Part shown: one piece after another, positions 37,730 through 47,006 of the stretch
How the letters are laid out: the number at the start of each line of letters is the position of its first letter
Position numbering within the stretch: position 1 is the stretch's first letter
NCBI GenBank assembly: GCA_016192915.1
Contig: JACPTF010000016.1
Location: 1 to 64,000, forward strand
From: Candidatus Woesearchaeota archaeon
GTDB taxonomy: Archaea; Nanobdellota; Nanobdellia; Woesearchaeales; UBA10216
DNA: 64,000 nucleotides
Direction of reading: 5' to 3'
Program-made: the position numbers and the translations under genes
Notes under the pieces: model-generated
The model's input: only the letters and a program-made list of their open reading frames with translations
What the model was told of the DNA's origin: nothing
The model's database searches: none

Positions 37730-39067
37730 ATGCGGCGCAACAGCGGCAATACTGCTTCATTAGCGGCAAAAAGAAGACGAGCACTCGCAGAAGCGATAGC
37801 TGAGGGCAAAAGAGAGAAGGGCGAGCTTGAGCTGATAATAAAAGCAGATGAAGTCAGGAGGGAGGAGGTAGCTAACCAGCTGCAAAGAATAGGTGTTGTA
37901 AGGCACTTTTACAGCTTCGTTCCTTACCTGAGCCTGAGGTGCGATGCTGACTATGCAGACATACTGAGAAAGGCTTCTGCTGGCAATGTCAGCGACAGCG
38001 TGTTTGAAAAGAGCTTCAGGAGCATAATCTCTGCAATTGCGGGGGTAGAGCTTTCTAACAGCTTTACAATTCCGAAATCATCAGCTGCTGTTGTCGCATT
38101 CCCAAAGTCAAAAATAAAATCCGCTTTGTGGAACCTTGAAGCCATTGGCGCGTATGAGGCACAGCAATACGGCTCTGGGGATAGAATAGCGGTTGCCATA
38201 ATTGACAGCGGGGTAGACTACACCCACAGCCAGCTTTTGGGAAGGTTTGGAAGTAAAAAGGGCTACGACTTTGTAAGGAACACTGAAGAGCCAATGGACG
38301 AAAACGGGCATGGAACCCATGTGGCAGGAATAGTGGCTGCTTTGGACTACGGGGTTGCACCGTCATCAATTCTCTATGCCGTGAGGGTGCTTGACCAGAA
38401 CGGCTCAGGAACAGAAGCTGACGCGATAGCCGGCATTGAATGGTGCATCAAAAACGGCATTGCCGTTGCCAACATGAGCTTTGGCGGGCCGGTTGCTTCT
38501 CAGGCGCTTGAAGAGATTTGCCAGTATGCGTGGGAGCAGGGCGTACTCCTGGTGGCGGCGGCAGGCAACAGCGGCTACGGTGCAAACTACCCTGCGGCTT
38601 TCGGCGATTCGGTAATAGCTGTTGCCGCTGTTGACGAAAACCTTGAACACCCGGACTTCAGCAACATCTACGAAACAAACGACATAGCAGCCCCAGGCGT
38701 GAACATTGTTTCAACTTACCTAAATGAAAGCTACGCGAGCCTGACAGGAACGTCAATGGCCTCGCCGCACGTCACAGGAGCGTTGTCACTGGCGAAGTCA
38801 GTAGCGGCTTCAGATGCACCTGGACTGGAAGAGCTTATGAAAGAAAAAGCTGACAAAAAAGGCGAGCCGGACGTATTCGGGGCAGGCATTGTAAGGGCTG
38901 ACAGGATAGCAAGCTACCTCGCTGGCAACAGCAGCAAGAATGAACGAAGTAATTTGCCGCAGCCGCAGCTTGTGAAAAGTTATATGCGGCTTGAAAAGGC
39001 AGCAGATGCTGCATTTGGCAACTTTGCGAAAGACGCCGCTGCCGAAGTAAGGAGGTGGCTGCGATGA
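37730..39067 (+). CDS. Subtilisin-like S8 serine protease
   Basis: AIIDSGVDYTH, NGHGTHVAGIVAA, GTSMASPHVTGA catalytic triad. Confidence 0.95.
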   Translation: MRRNSGNTASLAAKRRRALAEAIAEGKREKGELELIIKADEVRREEVANQLQRIGVVRHFYSFVPYLSLRCDADYADILRKASAGNVSDSVFEKSFRSIISAIAGVELSNSFTIPKSSAAVVAFPKSKIKSALWNLEAIGAYEAQQYGSGDRIAVAIIDSGVDYTHSQLLGRFGSKKGYDFVRNTEEPMDENGHGTHVAGIVAALDYGVAPSSILYAVRVLDQNGSGTEADAIAGIEWCIKNGIAVANMSFGGPVASQALEEICQYAWEQGVLLVAAAGNSGYGANYPAAFGDSVIAVAAVDENLEHPDFSNIYETNDIAAPGVNIVSTYLNESYASLTGTSMASPHVTGALSLAKSVAASDAPGLEELMKEKADKKGEPDVFGAGIVRADRIASYLAGNSSKNERSNLPQPQLVKSYMRLEKAADAAFGNFAKDAAAEVRRWLR

Positions 39068-39456
39068 GCGAAACAAGACCAGAAAGGCCAGAGCTTGAAC
39101 GCACGGTAATGTCGGCAGCGGCCGACAAGTCTTCCCTCTCCGGGAAGATTCAGGATAACTACATTATTTACGTGCAGCGCGACGCAACAAAGCCAAAGCC
39201 AGAGGCAGATGCAGAAAGACTGCAAAGGTTCAAAACGCTTATTGAAAGGACAGAGCAGCTCCAGCAGCAGTACGGGGAAGGCACATTCATTTGCTACAGA
39301 AGGTTTGAATACCTGAAGGCGATAGCTGCCGTGATAAAAGACAACGGCATTGTTGATGTGCTAAAAAGCGAGGGCTACGCTGTTGAGAAACAGGGAATCA
39401 TGAGGGCACAACTGGCTGAATTGCACAGCAGCAACGAAATGAAACATAAAGATTAA
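39055..39456 (+). CDS. Hypothetical protein
   Basis: 133 aa ORF overlapping the protease end. Confidence 0.55.
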   Translation: MAAMSETRPERPELERTVMSAAADKSSLSGKIQDNYIIYVQRDATKPKPEADAERLQRFKTLIERTEQLQQQYGEGTFICYRRFEYLKAIAAVIKDNGIVDVLKSEGYAVEKQGIMRAQLAELHSSNEMKHKD

Positions 39457-40682
39457 AGGCGAATATCAAGAACATTCGCAAAATCAGCCTTGACGCGCTT
39501 CTCAAAGTCAGCATTGGTCTCGCCTTCCTCCTTTTCCTTTGCGAGGATGTGAAGCAGCTTACGGGCAATCTCTTTCTCCTTATCAGCGGTAAACGCCTTT
39601 GACTGGCCCACGTGCTCACCAATTAGCTTCTGCTCAATGTCCTCAACGCTATGATAATCAACCCTGACTTCCTCAAAATCCTCGCCTGAAAGCTTGCTGA
39701 TGTTCCTGGTAACGTAAACAGCGCCCTTGCCATAAACGGCATCAAAAAACTGCTTGAAGTTAATGTCCCCGGGCTTCCCTGACCTCAGCGTACCAGCCAC
39801 CCTCAGAAGGACTATTGTATTGTAAAACTCCTTCTGCCCGATGGAGGACATAAGCTCGTCAGTAACCTCTTCAGGCGCTTTCTTCTCAGCATTAACCTTT
39901 ATTGTGTGGACGTTGTGGATAATTACCGGGACGTGGGTTGCCTTCACTGCGCCGCTCCCTGAGGATTCAACAATGAAAAAGCCGCCATTGCCGAGAAGCT
40001 CGAGCTCGTCGAAGCTGTTTGGGAAAAGAGGTCCGGGCATTGTGATAAGGCCGTAGCCTTTCTCTTCGCGCTCAGAAACCTGATGTATGTGGCCGCCGGC
40101 ATAGTAGTTGAAGCCCTTCGGGAACGTTGCCAGGGGAACAGCCTCCATCTGCTCCATGCCCTTCGGCTTGAACTCCACGATAGCGGTGTGAAACATGAAA
40201 ATCTTAAAGCCCTGCTCCTTTTCAAGGTTGTCCAGCAGCAGTTGTCCGTAATAATGCTTGTCCAGCATGCCCTTCTTACCAGGTATGCCAACAACCTTAG
40301 CTCCGGTTTTTTTGTCGACTGTGAATTTGAGCTGCAGCTTTCCATCGTCAGTGCCGCTGCCTCGCATTACGTTCGTGAAAAGCCCTGCGTTCTCAAGCAC
40401 GTCAAGCATTGTCTTGCCGGTTGGGGAGTAGTCATGGCTGCCTGGTATAATGTAAACAGGAAGCTCCCTGTCTGCAAGCTCCTTCAGCTTGCTAGTGACT
40501 TCCTTGAGGCGGTCTATGGATGGAAGCGAAGTGTTAAAAAAATCGCCCGAGATGAGTATGAAGTCAACAGGCTTCTCAATGCAGATGTCAATAGCCTTTG
40601 TAAAAGCCTTAGTGCTTGCCTCTGCAAGCCTGTCATCAGCCCAGGAGCCGATGTGGATGTCTGCAAAGTGCGCAAATTTCAT
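39453..40682 (-). CDS. mre11: Mre11-family DNA repair exonuclease
   Basis: FAHFADIHIGSW, LISGDFFN, IPGSHDYS, GGHIHQ. Confidence 0.92.
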   Translation of the reverse strand: MKFAHFADIHIGSWADDRLAEASTKAFTKAIDICIEKPVDFILISGDFFNTSLPSIDRLKEVTSKLKELADRELPVYIIPGSHDYSPTGKTMLDVLENAGLFTNVMRGSGTDDGKLQLKFTVDKKTGAKVVGIPGKKGMLDKHYYGQLLLDNLEKEQGFKIFMFHTAIVEFKPKGMEQMEAVPLATFPKGFNYYAGGHIHQVSEREEKGYGLITMPGPLFPNSFDELELLGNGGFFIVESSGSGAVKATHVPVIIHNVHTIKVNAEKKAPEEVTDELMSSIGQKEFYNTIVLLRVAGTLRSGKPGDINFKQFFDAVYGKGAVYVTRNISKLSGEDFEEVRVDYHSVEDIEQKLIGEHVGQSKAFTADKEKEIARKLLHILAKEKEEGETNADFEKRVKADFANVLDIRL

Positions 40683-40803
40683 GAGATTTGGGAATACTGC
40701 GGCGTTTTTAACGTTTTTGCACTGAATAGGACCATAAGGCCCCTTATACCCCTTATGAAAAAAGATTAACTACTTTCTGGACTAATGCGTTTTAGGAAAA
40801 ATT

Positions 40804-41424
40804 TTGAAAAAAGAGGTGGTTTTGATGATAGAGAAAAATAATGCGGTGCTTCTCGCGCATTTGCGCAGGAACGCCAGGATTAAGCTGACTGCAATTAGCA
40901 GGGAGACAGACGTGCCCGTGTCAACGATATTTGAGAAGATAAACGGCCCCCTGCGCGGATATGTGCAAAGGTACACCTGCCTGCTAAACAACAACGAAAT
41001 AGGGTTTAGCTCAAGGGCAACAATAATCCTGAAGGTTGACAAGGAACAGAAGACCGAAATAGGGCAGCACCTTGAAAGGCACCCAAACGTAAACTCCCTG
41101 TACAGGATAAACAACGGCTACGATTTCCTGCTTGATGTGATATTCGAGCGGATGATGGACCTTGAGGAATTCCTCGAGCAGCTTGAGCGCAGGTTCAGGA
41201 TAAAGCACAAGGAAGTCTACTTTATCATCAGTGAGGTAAAGCAGGAAAGCTTCCTTTCGGATCCGGAAACGGTGAAGCTAGTCCTGGAAAAGCAGCAGGA
41301 GCCCAAAGGCCCAGCCAAAACAGCATCGGCAAAGCGAATCGGGTTTAGCCCGATTCAGCATCGTCAACAGCCGATGCGTAGGGACAGCCTTGCTGCCCCT
41401 AAAAGCCGCCGCACAGCTAAGTAA
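40804..41424 (+). CDS. Lrp/AsnC-like HTH regulator
   Basis: LLAHLRRNARIKLTAISRETDVPVSTIFEKI. Confidence 0.8.
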   Translation: MKKEVVLMIEKNNAVLLAHLRRNARIKLTAISRETDVPVSTIFEKINGPLRGYVQRYTCLLNNNEIGFSSRATIILKVDKEQKTEIGQHLERHPNVNSLYRINNGYDFLLDVIFERMMDLEEFLEQLERRFRIKHKEVYFIISEVKQESFLSDPETVKLVLEKQQEPKGPAKTASAKRIGFSPIQHRQQPMRRDSLAAPKSRRTAK

Positions 41425-41426
41425 AG

Positions 41427-41705
41427 GTGACAAAACCACAAAATATTAATACGTGTATGTTTAAACGTATGTTTATGGTGACGAAGACTTTGACAATAAC
41501 AAAAGACGCATACGAACGGCTCAAAATGCTCAAAAAGCCCGATGAGAGCTTCAGCAAAGTGATAAAGCGCATAACAGAAGACAAGCAGGACATCATGAGG
41601 TTTGCGGGCATTTTAAGTGATATAAGTGATAAAGACTTTGAGGAAATGAAGCAGTCCATACGAGATTTGCGTAAGCGAAGTTTTAGCAGACTGAGGAACC
41701 GCTAA
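41427..41705 (+). CDS. VapB-family antitoxin
   Basis: TKTLTITKDAYERLKMLKKPDESFSKVIKRI; start probably MVTKTLTI. Confidence 0.85.
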   Translation: MTKPQNINTCMFKRMFMVTKTLTITKDAYERLKMLKKPDESFSKVIKRITEDKQDIMRFAGILSDISDKDFEEMKQSIRDLRKRSFSRLRNR

Positions 41706-42097
41706 TGGAACCTGTTTGTCTTGACAGCACATGGATTTACGATTTCCTGAAGGGCAAGCGGAATGCTGTTGTTGCGCTTGAAGCCGTGAAAAGCTCTCAC
41801 AGCTTAGCAACAACATCCATAAATGCTTATGAAATCATCTATGGGCTTTTGCGCAAAAAAGAAGAAAAAAAGCTCGTCGCAGTAATGGAGCTATTTAAAT
41901 CAGTAAGAATGCTGGATTTTGACTTAAGTGCAGCAGGCAAAGCCGCACAAATAGGAGCTACCCTGGAGAAAAAGGGGAAAATGATTAATGAATTTGACAT
42001 TCTGGTGGCTGGTGCAATGCTGGCAAACGACTGCCGGAAGATAATCACCGAGAACACAAAGGATTTTGAAAAAGTTGACGGAATAACAGTGCTTTGA
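41705..42097 (+). CDS. VapC-type PIN toxin
   Basis: VCLDSTWIYDFLKG, INAYEIIYGL, INEFDILVAGAML, ENTKDFEKVDGI. Confidence 0.9.
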   Translation: MEPVCLDSTWIYDFLKGKRNAVVALEAVKSSHSLATTSINAYEIIYGLLRKKEEKKLVAVMELFKSVRMLDFDLSAAGKAAQIGATLEKKGKMINEFDILVAGAMLANDCRKIITENTKDFEKVDGITVL

Positions 42098-42232
42098 ACG
42101 GCTGTTGCATTCCCTGATTCGCCTGTTCAGTTTCTTTAAGCATATGGATAAGCACTATCTTAGTATTCCAGTATACAAAAACGTAACATTTATATATTGG
42201 AGGCATCATAATGCATTGCATTTGAAAAAAGG

Positions 42233-42292
42233 GGCTCCCTAAGGATTTCTCTCCCATACCCCCAACTCACGTTAGGGAGCCTTACTTTTTTT
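42233..42292 (+). promoter_or_regulatory. Leader hairpin GGCTCCCTAA...TTAGGGAGCC + T-run upstream of MscS/diadenylate cyclase operon
   Basis: perfect 10-bp inverted repeat, 29-nt loop, downstream tttttttc; TATA tttatatatt at ~42189. Confidence 0.6.
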
Positions 42293-42318
42293 CATGAGGG
42301 TTTACGTGAGGGTCAAGA

Positions 42319-43194
42319 ATGAGGCATCTGGGCGTTCTGTTCCTTTTTCTGCTGACAGCTGGCGTTGGAGCAGCTTCTTACTTTACTGACAAGCACGGTA
42401 TTCTAAGCCTTAGCACGCCATTGACAAAGCTGCTGCTTATCCTTATTGTCGTAATAATAGCAAACATTGCCACAAAAATAGGCATACGGCTGCTGCTGAG
42501 ATACACGAAGGCAAAGGACAAGGGCGAGCTGAAGCAGGTAACGTCTGTTTACAGGTATGCAGTGCTTATAATCCTTGTTCTTGCAGTTATGGTTCTGCTG
42601 TACGGGATAATAGGGCCAGCCATCACTTCAATCGGGCTGCTCGCCGCAGGCCTGACCCTCGCCCTCCAGAGGCCGCTGCTTAACCTAGCCGGCTGGTTTT
42701 CCATAGTTGCAAAGAGGCCCTTCAGAATAGGCGACAGGGTTGACATTGGAAACGTTGGCGGCTATGTGCACGATATAGCGCTTATGCACACGCACCTGAG
42801 CCTTGTTGAGAAGGACGAGCAGACAGGAAGGATGGTTTATGTACCAAACGAGCAGGCCCTGACACAGCCAATAGTCAACTATACGAAAGGCTCAGCCCTT
42901 GTATGGAGCGAAATAAAAGTCAGGGTGCCACCAAGGATAAATGTTAACAAAATTGAACAGAAGCTCCTTAAATGCGCGGAAGAGGTTGTGGGCAAAGAGA
43001 TGAAAGAGGCATCAAAAAAATGGAAGGCTGAGGTTAAGCCGGAAGTAAGAACCAGAATAGAGTACACGCCATCAAATGAGCTGTACATTGAGCTTGTGCT
43101 AAGGTACCTCTGCGACGTGAAAGAGCTGCAGGCAGCAAGGAGTGAAGTGACAAAGAGAATACTTTCAAAGTTCAAAAAAGGATTCAGGCACTGA
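42319..43194 (+). CDS. MscS-family mechanosensitive channel
   Basis: GLLAAGLTLALQRPLLNLAGWFSIVAKRPFRIGDRVDIGNVGG. Confidence 0.92.
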   Translation: MRHLGVLFLFLLTAGVGAASYFTDKHGILSLSTPLTKLLLILIVVIIANIATKIGIRLLLRYTKAKDKGELKQVTSVYRYAVLIILVLAVMVLLYGIIGPAITSIGLLAAGLTLALQRPLLNLAGWFSIVAKRPFRIGDRVDIGNVGGYVHDIALMHTHLSLVEKDEQTGRMVYVPNEQALTQPIVNYTKGSALVWSEIKVRVPPRINVNKIEQKLLKCAEEVVGKEMKEASKKWKAEVKPEVRTRIEYTPSNELYIELVLRYLCDVKELQAARSEVTKRILSKFKKGFRH

Positions 43195-43197
43195 AAA

Positions 43198-44445
43198 ATG
43201 GACAAAAGGCTTGCGAGACTGAAGGCTGATGAAGAGGAGTTCAAGGGCTACAGGGTCACAGTAATACAGAAAAAAGCAATAAGTCCCAAAGACGTCATCC
43301 CAAAGAACATACTGGAAGAGATCGACAGGGTTTACAACCAGAAAAAGCTTAACTCATTCTTCAACGCTGCACTGCCTGAGAAAAGCGCATTTTCCAGGAC
43401 AACCACGCAGCAGCCGCAACAGAGCCACCCGAATCAGCAACCAACAGTAAAGCCATCAGCAGAACGAGTCCTGAAAATTCAGACTGTGCCGCAAAGCCAG
43501 ACCCTTTTCATATCAGAACAGCTCAGGCAGCTACAGCAAAAAGAGCACCAAACTGGCAAAGCAAAAAGCGATAACCTATCACAGCTTAAAGACCCCTACA
43601 GCCAGACCAATGTAGAAGAGCTTATAGGAAAAGCAGCAGCCCGCCTGTCAAGGGACGTTGGTGCAGACTGCATAATTTCGATAGAGAAAGCCCAGAAGGA
43701 AGCGCAGGATTTCAACTTCATTTACGTAAAAGTGGCCATATTCAAGAAAACAGCGAAGAACGTCTACACAAAGCTCAGCTACAACACAAAAATGAGGAAG
43801 CAGATAGGAGGCTCAACACTGCCTGTAAAGGAGCTGTTGATGGAAGCAGTCAACAGGCACTTTGCCAACAAAGGCGAAAGAATAGTCTGCGTTGCTGATG
43901 AAAGCCTCGGCATGGGCTACAAAGGGCTCATATTCGTGTTCGATGTTGACAAAATATTCTTCAACATGAGCATCCACAACCTGACAGAGAAGATAAGCAG
44001 CGACGTGCTTGAGGCAATACTAAACGTAGCCCTTGAGATAGTAAGCGAAGGCCGCGAGGGAAGAAAAATCGGCACAGCCTTCATTGTCGGCGATGCCGGA
44101 GAGATGTCAAAATACGCCAGGCAGCTAATAATAAACCCGTTCCAGAATTATCCTGCGGAGATGAAGCAGATAACCGATCCTGACATAAAGGAAACAATCA
44201 AGGGCTTCTCGCAGCTTGACGGCGCATTCTTCATAGACCAGAACGGCACTGTGCTCTCGGCAGGCACCCACATTAACGTGGACCTCAACACTGTCCAGCT
44301 GGACGGCATGGAAGGGTTTGGAACAAGGCACAGGTATTCTGCAGCAATCACGAAACTGACAAATTCAATCGCCGTTGTTGTGTCAGAAAGCGGGGGAACT
44401 GTCAGGGTGTTCAAGGAAGGCAGGATAGTCATGAAGCTGCCGTGA
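43198..44445 (+). CDS. Diadenylate cyclase (DisA_N domain) protein
   Basis: LDGAFFIDQNGTVLSAGTHI, GTRHRYSAAITKLTNSIAVVVSESGGTVRVF. Confidence 0.9.
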   Translation: MDKRLARLKADEEEFKGYRVTVIQKKAISPKDVIPKNILEEIDRVYNQKKLNSFFNAALPEKSAFSRTTTQQPQQSHPNQQPTVKPSAERVLKIQTVPQSQTLFISEQLRQLQQKEHQTGKAKSDNLSQLKDPYSQTNVEELIGKAAARLSRDVGADCIISIEKAQKEAQDFNFIYVKVAIFKKTAKNVYTKLSYNTKMRKQIGGSTLPVKELLMEAVNRHFANKGERIVCVADESLGMGYKGLIFVFDVDKIFFNMSIHNLTEKISSDVLEAILNVALEIVSEGREGRKIGTAFIVGDAGEMSKYARQLIINPFQNYPAEMKQITDPDIKETIKGFSQLDGAFFIDQNGTVLSAGTHINVDLNTVQLDGMEGFGTRHRYSAAITKLTNSIAVVVSESGGTVRVFKEGRIVMKLP

Positions 44446-44507
44446 CTTGGGCATTTGCTGTCAAGTAAAAAAATAAATAACTAAAGAAATAGAAACTGCA
44501 GTTGCGC

Positions 44508-44615
44508 TTATTTGGCACCTTCTCCTGAGCCGCTACCTTCCCCGCCTTCGGAGCCGCCGGAACCGGTATCTCCGCCGCTTCCGCCTTCCCCGCCTTGTCC
44601 TTCATCCATTTTCAT
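44508..44615 (-). CDS. Gly/Ser/Glu-rich micro-ORF, 35 aa
   Basis: MKMDEGQGGEGGSGGDTGSGGSEGGEGSGSGEGAK; AGGTGAT SD upstream; not in ORF track. Confidence 0.55.
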   Translation of the reverse strand: MKMDEGQGGEGGSGGDTGSGGSEGGEGSGSGEGAK

Positions 44616-44785
44616 TTACATCACCTGTTTCGCTTTTAAAATTACAACAAGCTCCACCTTATAAAAAAATTTAGGTTATTGAAAAGTGCCTTTTGAGAAG
44701 ATATTTAAGAAGCGGCTTTGTTGCAAGTTTCACTGGCTTCACTTCATCAGCACGTTGTGAGTGAAGCACCTGGAAGGCGGGTCCT

Positions 44786-45880
44786 CTACTTATTCAGAAT
44801 AACAGTCTGAGTCGGGAAAGCCATATCTATCCCCTCTTTCTCAAAAGCGTCCTTTATTGCGAGGTTTATTTCCTGCTGTGTATCCATATACCTGTTGTAG
44901 TCACCTGTCAGGACGTAGTAAACCACTTCAAAGTTGAGGCTGTAGGGGCCGAACTCCTTGAAATGCACGCGGTCAACCTCGGCTCCCGCGTTCTTTGCAA
45001 TTATCTTCCTTATCATGTCTGGGATTTTCTCCAGCTTTTCTTTCTTCGTGCCGTAGACGACTCCTATGCTGAAGACGACCCTTCTCTTGTCCATCCTCTT
45101 GTAGTTGTTTATTCTCGCGTTTGTGATTTCCCTGTTTGGAATTATGAGCTCCTGCCCCTGCAGCGTCTTTATCCTGGTTGACTTGAGCCCGATGTGCTGG
45201 ACTGTTCCCATGTCCTGGCCTATGATTATGAAGTCCCCCACCTTGAACGGCTTGTCAAAGTAGATAGATATCGTGGCGAAGATGTCGCCGAACACGCTCT
45301 GCAACGCGAGTGCAATCGCCAAGCCGCCTATGCCAAGCCCTGCGACAAGCGATGTTATGTCAAAGCCGAAGTTTGAAAGAAGGAACAGAACAGCGAGAAG
45401 CCACAGCGCAACGTTGATTGCGCTTGTTATCAGGTTTACCACAGAAGCGGTTTGGGCCTCTTCCTCGCCCTTTGCCCTTTTTTTTATTTCCTTCCGCGTG
45501 AAGTAGTCTATCACGCTTTGCGCTACCCTTACCGTGTAGTAAGTTACACCCACCAGCAGAGCGTATCCTAAAATCTTTGACACTGTCCCATCCAGCTGCG
45601 TGAACTTCAGTGCTATGTAAACAGCCACCAGGAAGTAAAGCGGCCTGCCAATCCTGCCTACAGCATCCAGAAGCATGTCATCAAACTCAGACTTGCTTTT
45701 CTTGGCAAGATTTTTCAGCTTGCCTATGAGGCGTGTCCTGACTAACTCCATTATTACGAACGAGACAAGGAACGCCAGAAAGATGCTAACCAGTTCACCT
45801 GTAGCGCTGCTGCCAAGCTGCCGGCTCAAAAAGCTGTCCATGCCAGACTTCAGCGAACCAAATGCAATGTTCAGTGCCAT
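44786..45880 (-). CDS. MscS-family mechanosensitive channel
   Basis: GLGIGGLAIALALQSVFGDIFATISIYFDKPFKVGDFIIIGQDMGTV. Confidence 0.93.
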   Translation of the reverse strand: MALNIAFGSLKSGMDSFLSRQLGSSATGELVSIFLAFLVSFVIMELVRTRLIGKLKNLAKKSKSEFDDMLLDAVGRIGRPLYFLVAVYIALKFTQLDGTVSKILGYALLVGVTYYTVRVAQSVIDYFTRKEIKKRAKGEEEAQTASVVNLITSAINVALWLLAVLFLLSNFGFDITSLVAGLGIGGLAIALALQSVFGDIFATISIYFDKPFKVGDFIIIGQDMGTVQHIGLKSTRIKTLQGQELIIPNREITNARINNYKRMDKRRVVFSIGVVYGTKKEKLEKIPDMIRKIIAKNAGAEVDRVHFKEFGPYSLNFEVVYYVLTGDYNRYMDTQQEINLAIKDAFEKEGIDMAFPTQTVILNK

Positions 45881-45944
45881 AAAAGTGACTTTCAGCCAAT
45901 CATATTTATTTCTTTCGGAACAATGGGATTTGCTTTAGCATTCG

Positions 45945-46547
45945 CTAAGATAAGAGCGCCAGAAGCGGGCCGGCAGCATACGACAGGAAAAGGTAATTTA
46001 CTGCAAAGTTAACTAAAATACCGACTGCAGCCGTGACCTTATACACGTTTTCCCTCTGTACAAAAAAGGTAAAGCTTTGAACAAGAAGCATTGAAAAGGC
46101 AAGCAGAACCATGCCTGTCGCTACCAGCCCTAGGAATGATCTCAGGAACTGGGCGGCAGCGCCAGCACCGACTGCTGCCAGCAAGAACAAAATAGTAGTG
46201 ACCCCAACGTCCCTTGATAGCATAACCGAGACAAGGGCGGCAGCAAAGCCGAAAACAGCCCCAGGCAGGGGGCCAAGCGCTATGCCTGCAATCACTGAGG
46301 TTGAAGTGACCAGCTCAAAACCCATTGCGCTCATGTCTTCAAGCTTTCTCTTGTAATAAGTGGAAAAGGCCCCTATCACGAACAGGATTGCTATCGATAG
46401 CAGCGCCCTTATAAAACCTTGAAAGATTACGACAAGCGCTAAAGCAACTAGCGCGAGGAAAGCTATCTGCTTTTTTGTAAACCTTCTCGTCAAAGTATTT
46501 GCGGCGTCTTTAACCCTTTTTGACAAGTGCTGTACGAGCGTGAGCAT
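45945..46547 (-). CDS. Multi-TM membrane protein
   Basis: 200 aa hydrophobic ORF. Confidence 0.7.
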   Translation of the reverse strand: MLTLVQHLSKRVKDAANTLTRRFTKKQIAFLALVALALVVIFQGFIRALLSIAILFVIGAFSTYYKRKLEDMSAMGFELVTSTSVIAGIALGPLPGAVFGFAAALVSVMLSRDVGVTTILFLLAAVGAGAAAQFLRSFLGLVATGMVLLAFSMLLVQSFTFFVQRENVYKVTAAVGILVNFAVNYLFLSYAAGPLLALLS

Positions 46548-46593
46548 GTGTCTAGCCCAGTACCTTGGCGTTTTTTATTGTTTTCCGTTTTGC

Positions 46594-46674
46594 TCAATCT
46601 CTGCAGTCGTCTCCGAAAGCGGAGGCACAGTTCGCGTCTTTAAGAAAGGCAGGATAGTCATGAAGCTGCCGTAA
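46594..46674 (+). pseudogene. 3' remnant of a diadenylate cyclase gene
   Basis: SISAVVSESGGTVRVFKKGRIVMKLP* matches the C-terminus SIAVVVSESGGTVRVFKEGRIVMKLP* of 43198-44445; no N-terminal part. Confidence 0.8.
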
Positions 46675-46714
46675 GCCTTCAGCAAACAAAAGGCAGAGTC
46701 CTGCCTAAAGAGCT

Positions 46715-46882
46715 TTAGGCTGCCCCTCCCATCCCCGTTTTTGCCTCAAGCTGCCTCTCCTGAGGTGTGCCGTACTCCGCCCTTTGCGCTGAAATCCCGC
46801 CAAGAACGCGAAACAGGATAAAAACAATTACCAATCCCCCCAATCCAGCCGCCCACTCTTTCAACGAGCTAAACTCCACCAT
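46715..46882 (-). CDS. Single-TM small protein, 55 aa
   Basis: MVEFSSLKEWAAGLGGLVIVFILFRVLGGISAQRAEYGTPQERQLEAKTGMGGAA; not in ORF track. Confidence 0.6.
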   Translation of the reverse strand: MVEFSSLKEWAAGLGGLVIVFILFRVLGGISAQRAEYGTPQERQLEAKTGMGGAA

Positions 46883-46944
46883 CAAGCATTTTTGCCTTTT
46901 TATAGTTTATAAGCTTTTCCGAATGTTTTTTGTGCCCGTCTTTG

Positions 46945-46997
46945 GTACCATTACATTTCTCTTAAAAATCACAAAAATTAAATACTTGTAATGGTAC
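46945..46997. promoter_or_regulatory. 11-bp perfect inverted repeat GTACCATTACA / TGTAATGGTAC bracketing the fic promoter
   Basis: arms 46945-46955 and 46987-46997; TATA-like aattaaata between; second arm ends 9 nt before the ATG. Confidence 0.7.
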
Positions 46998-47006
46998 TTC
47001 CCCTCT

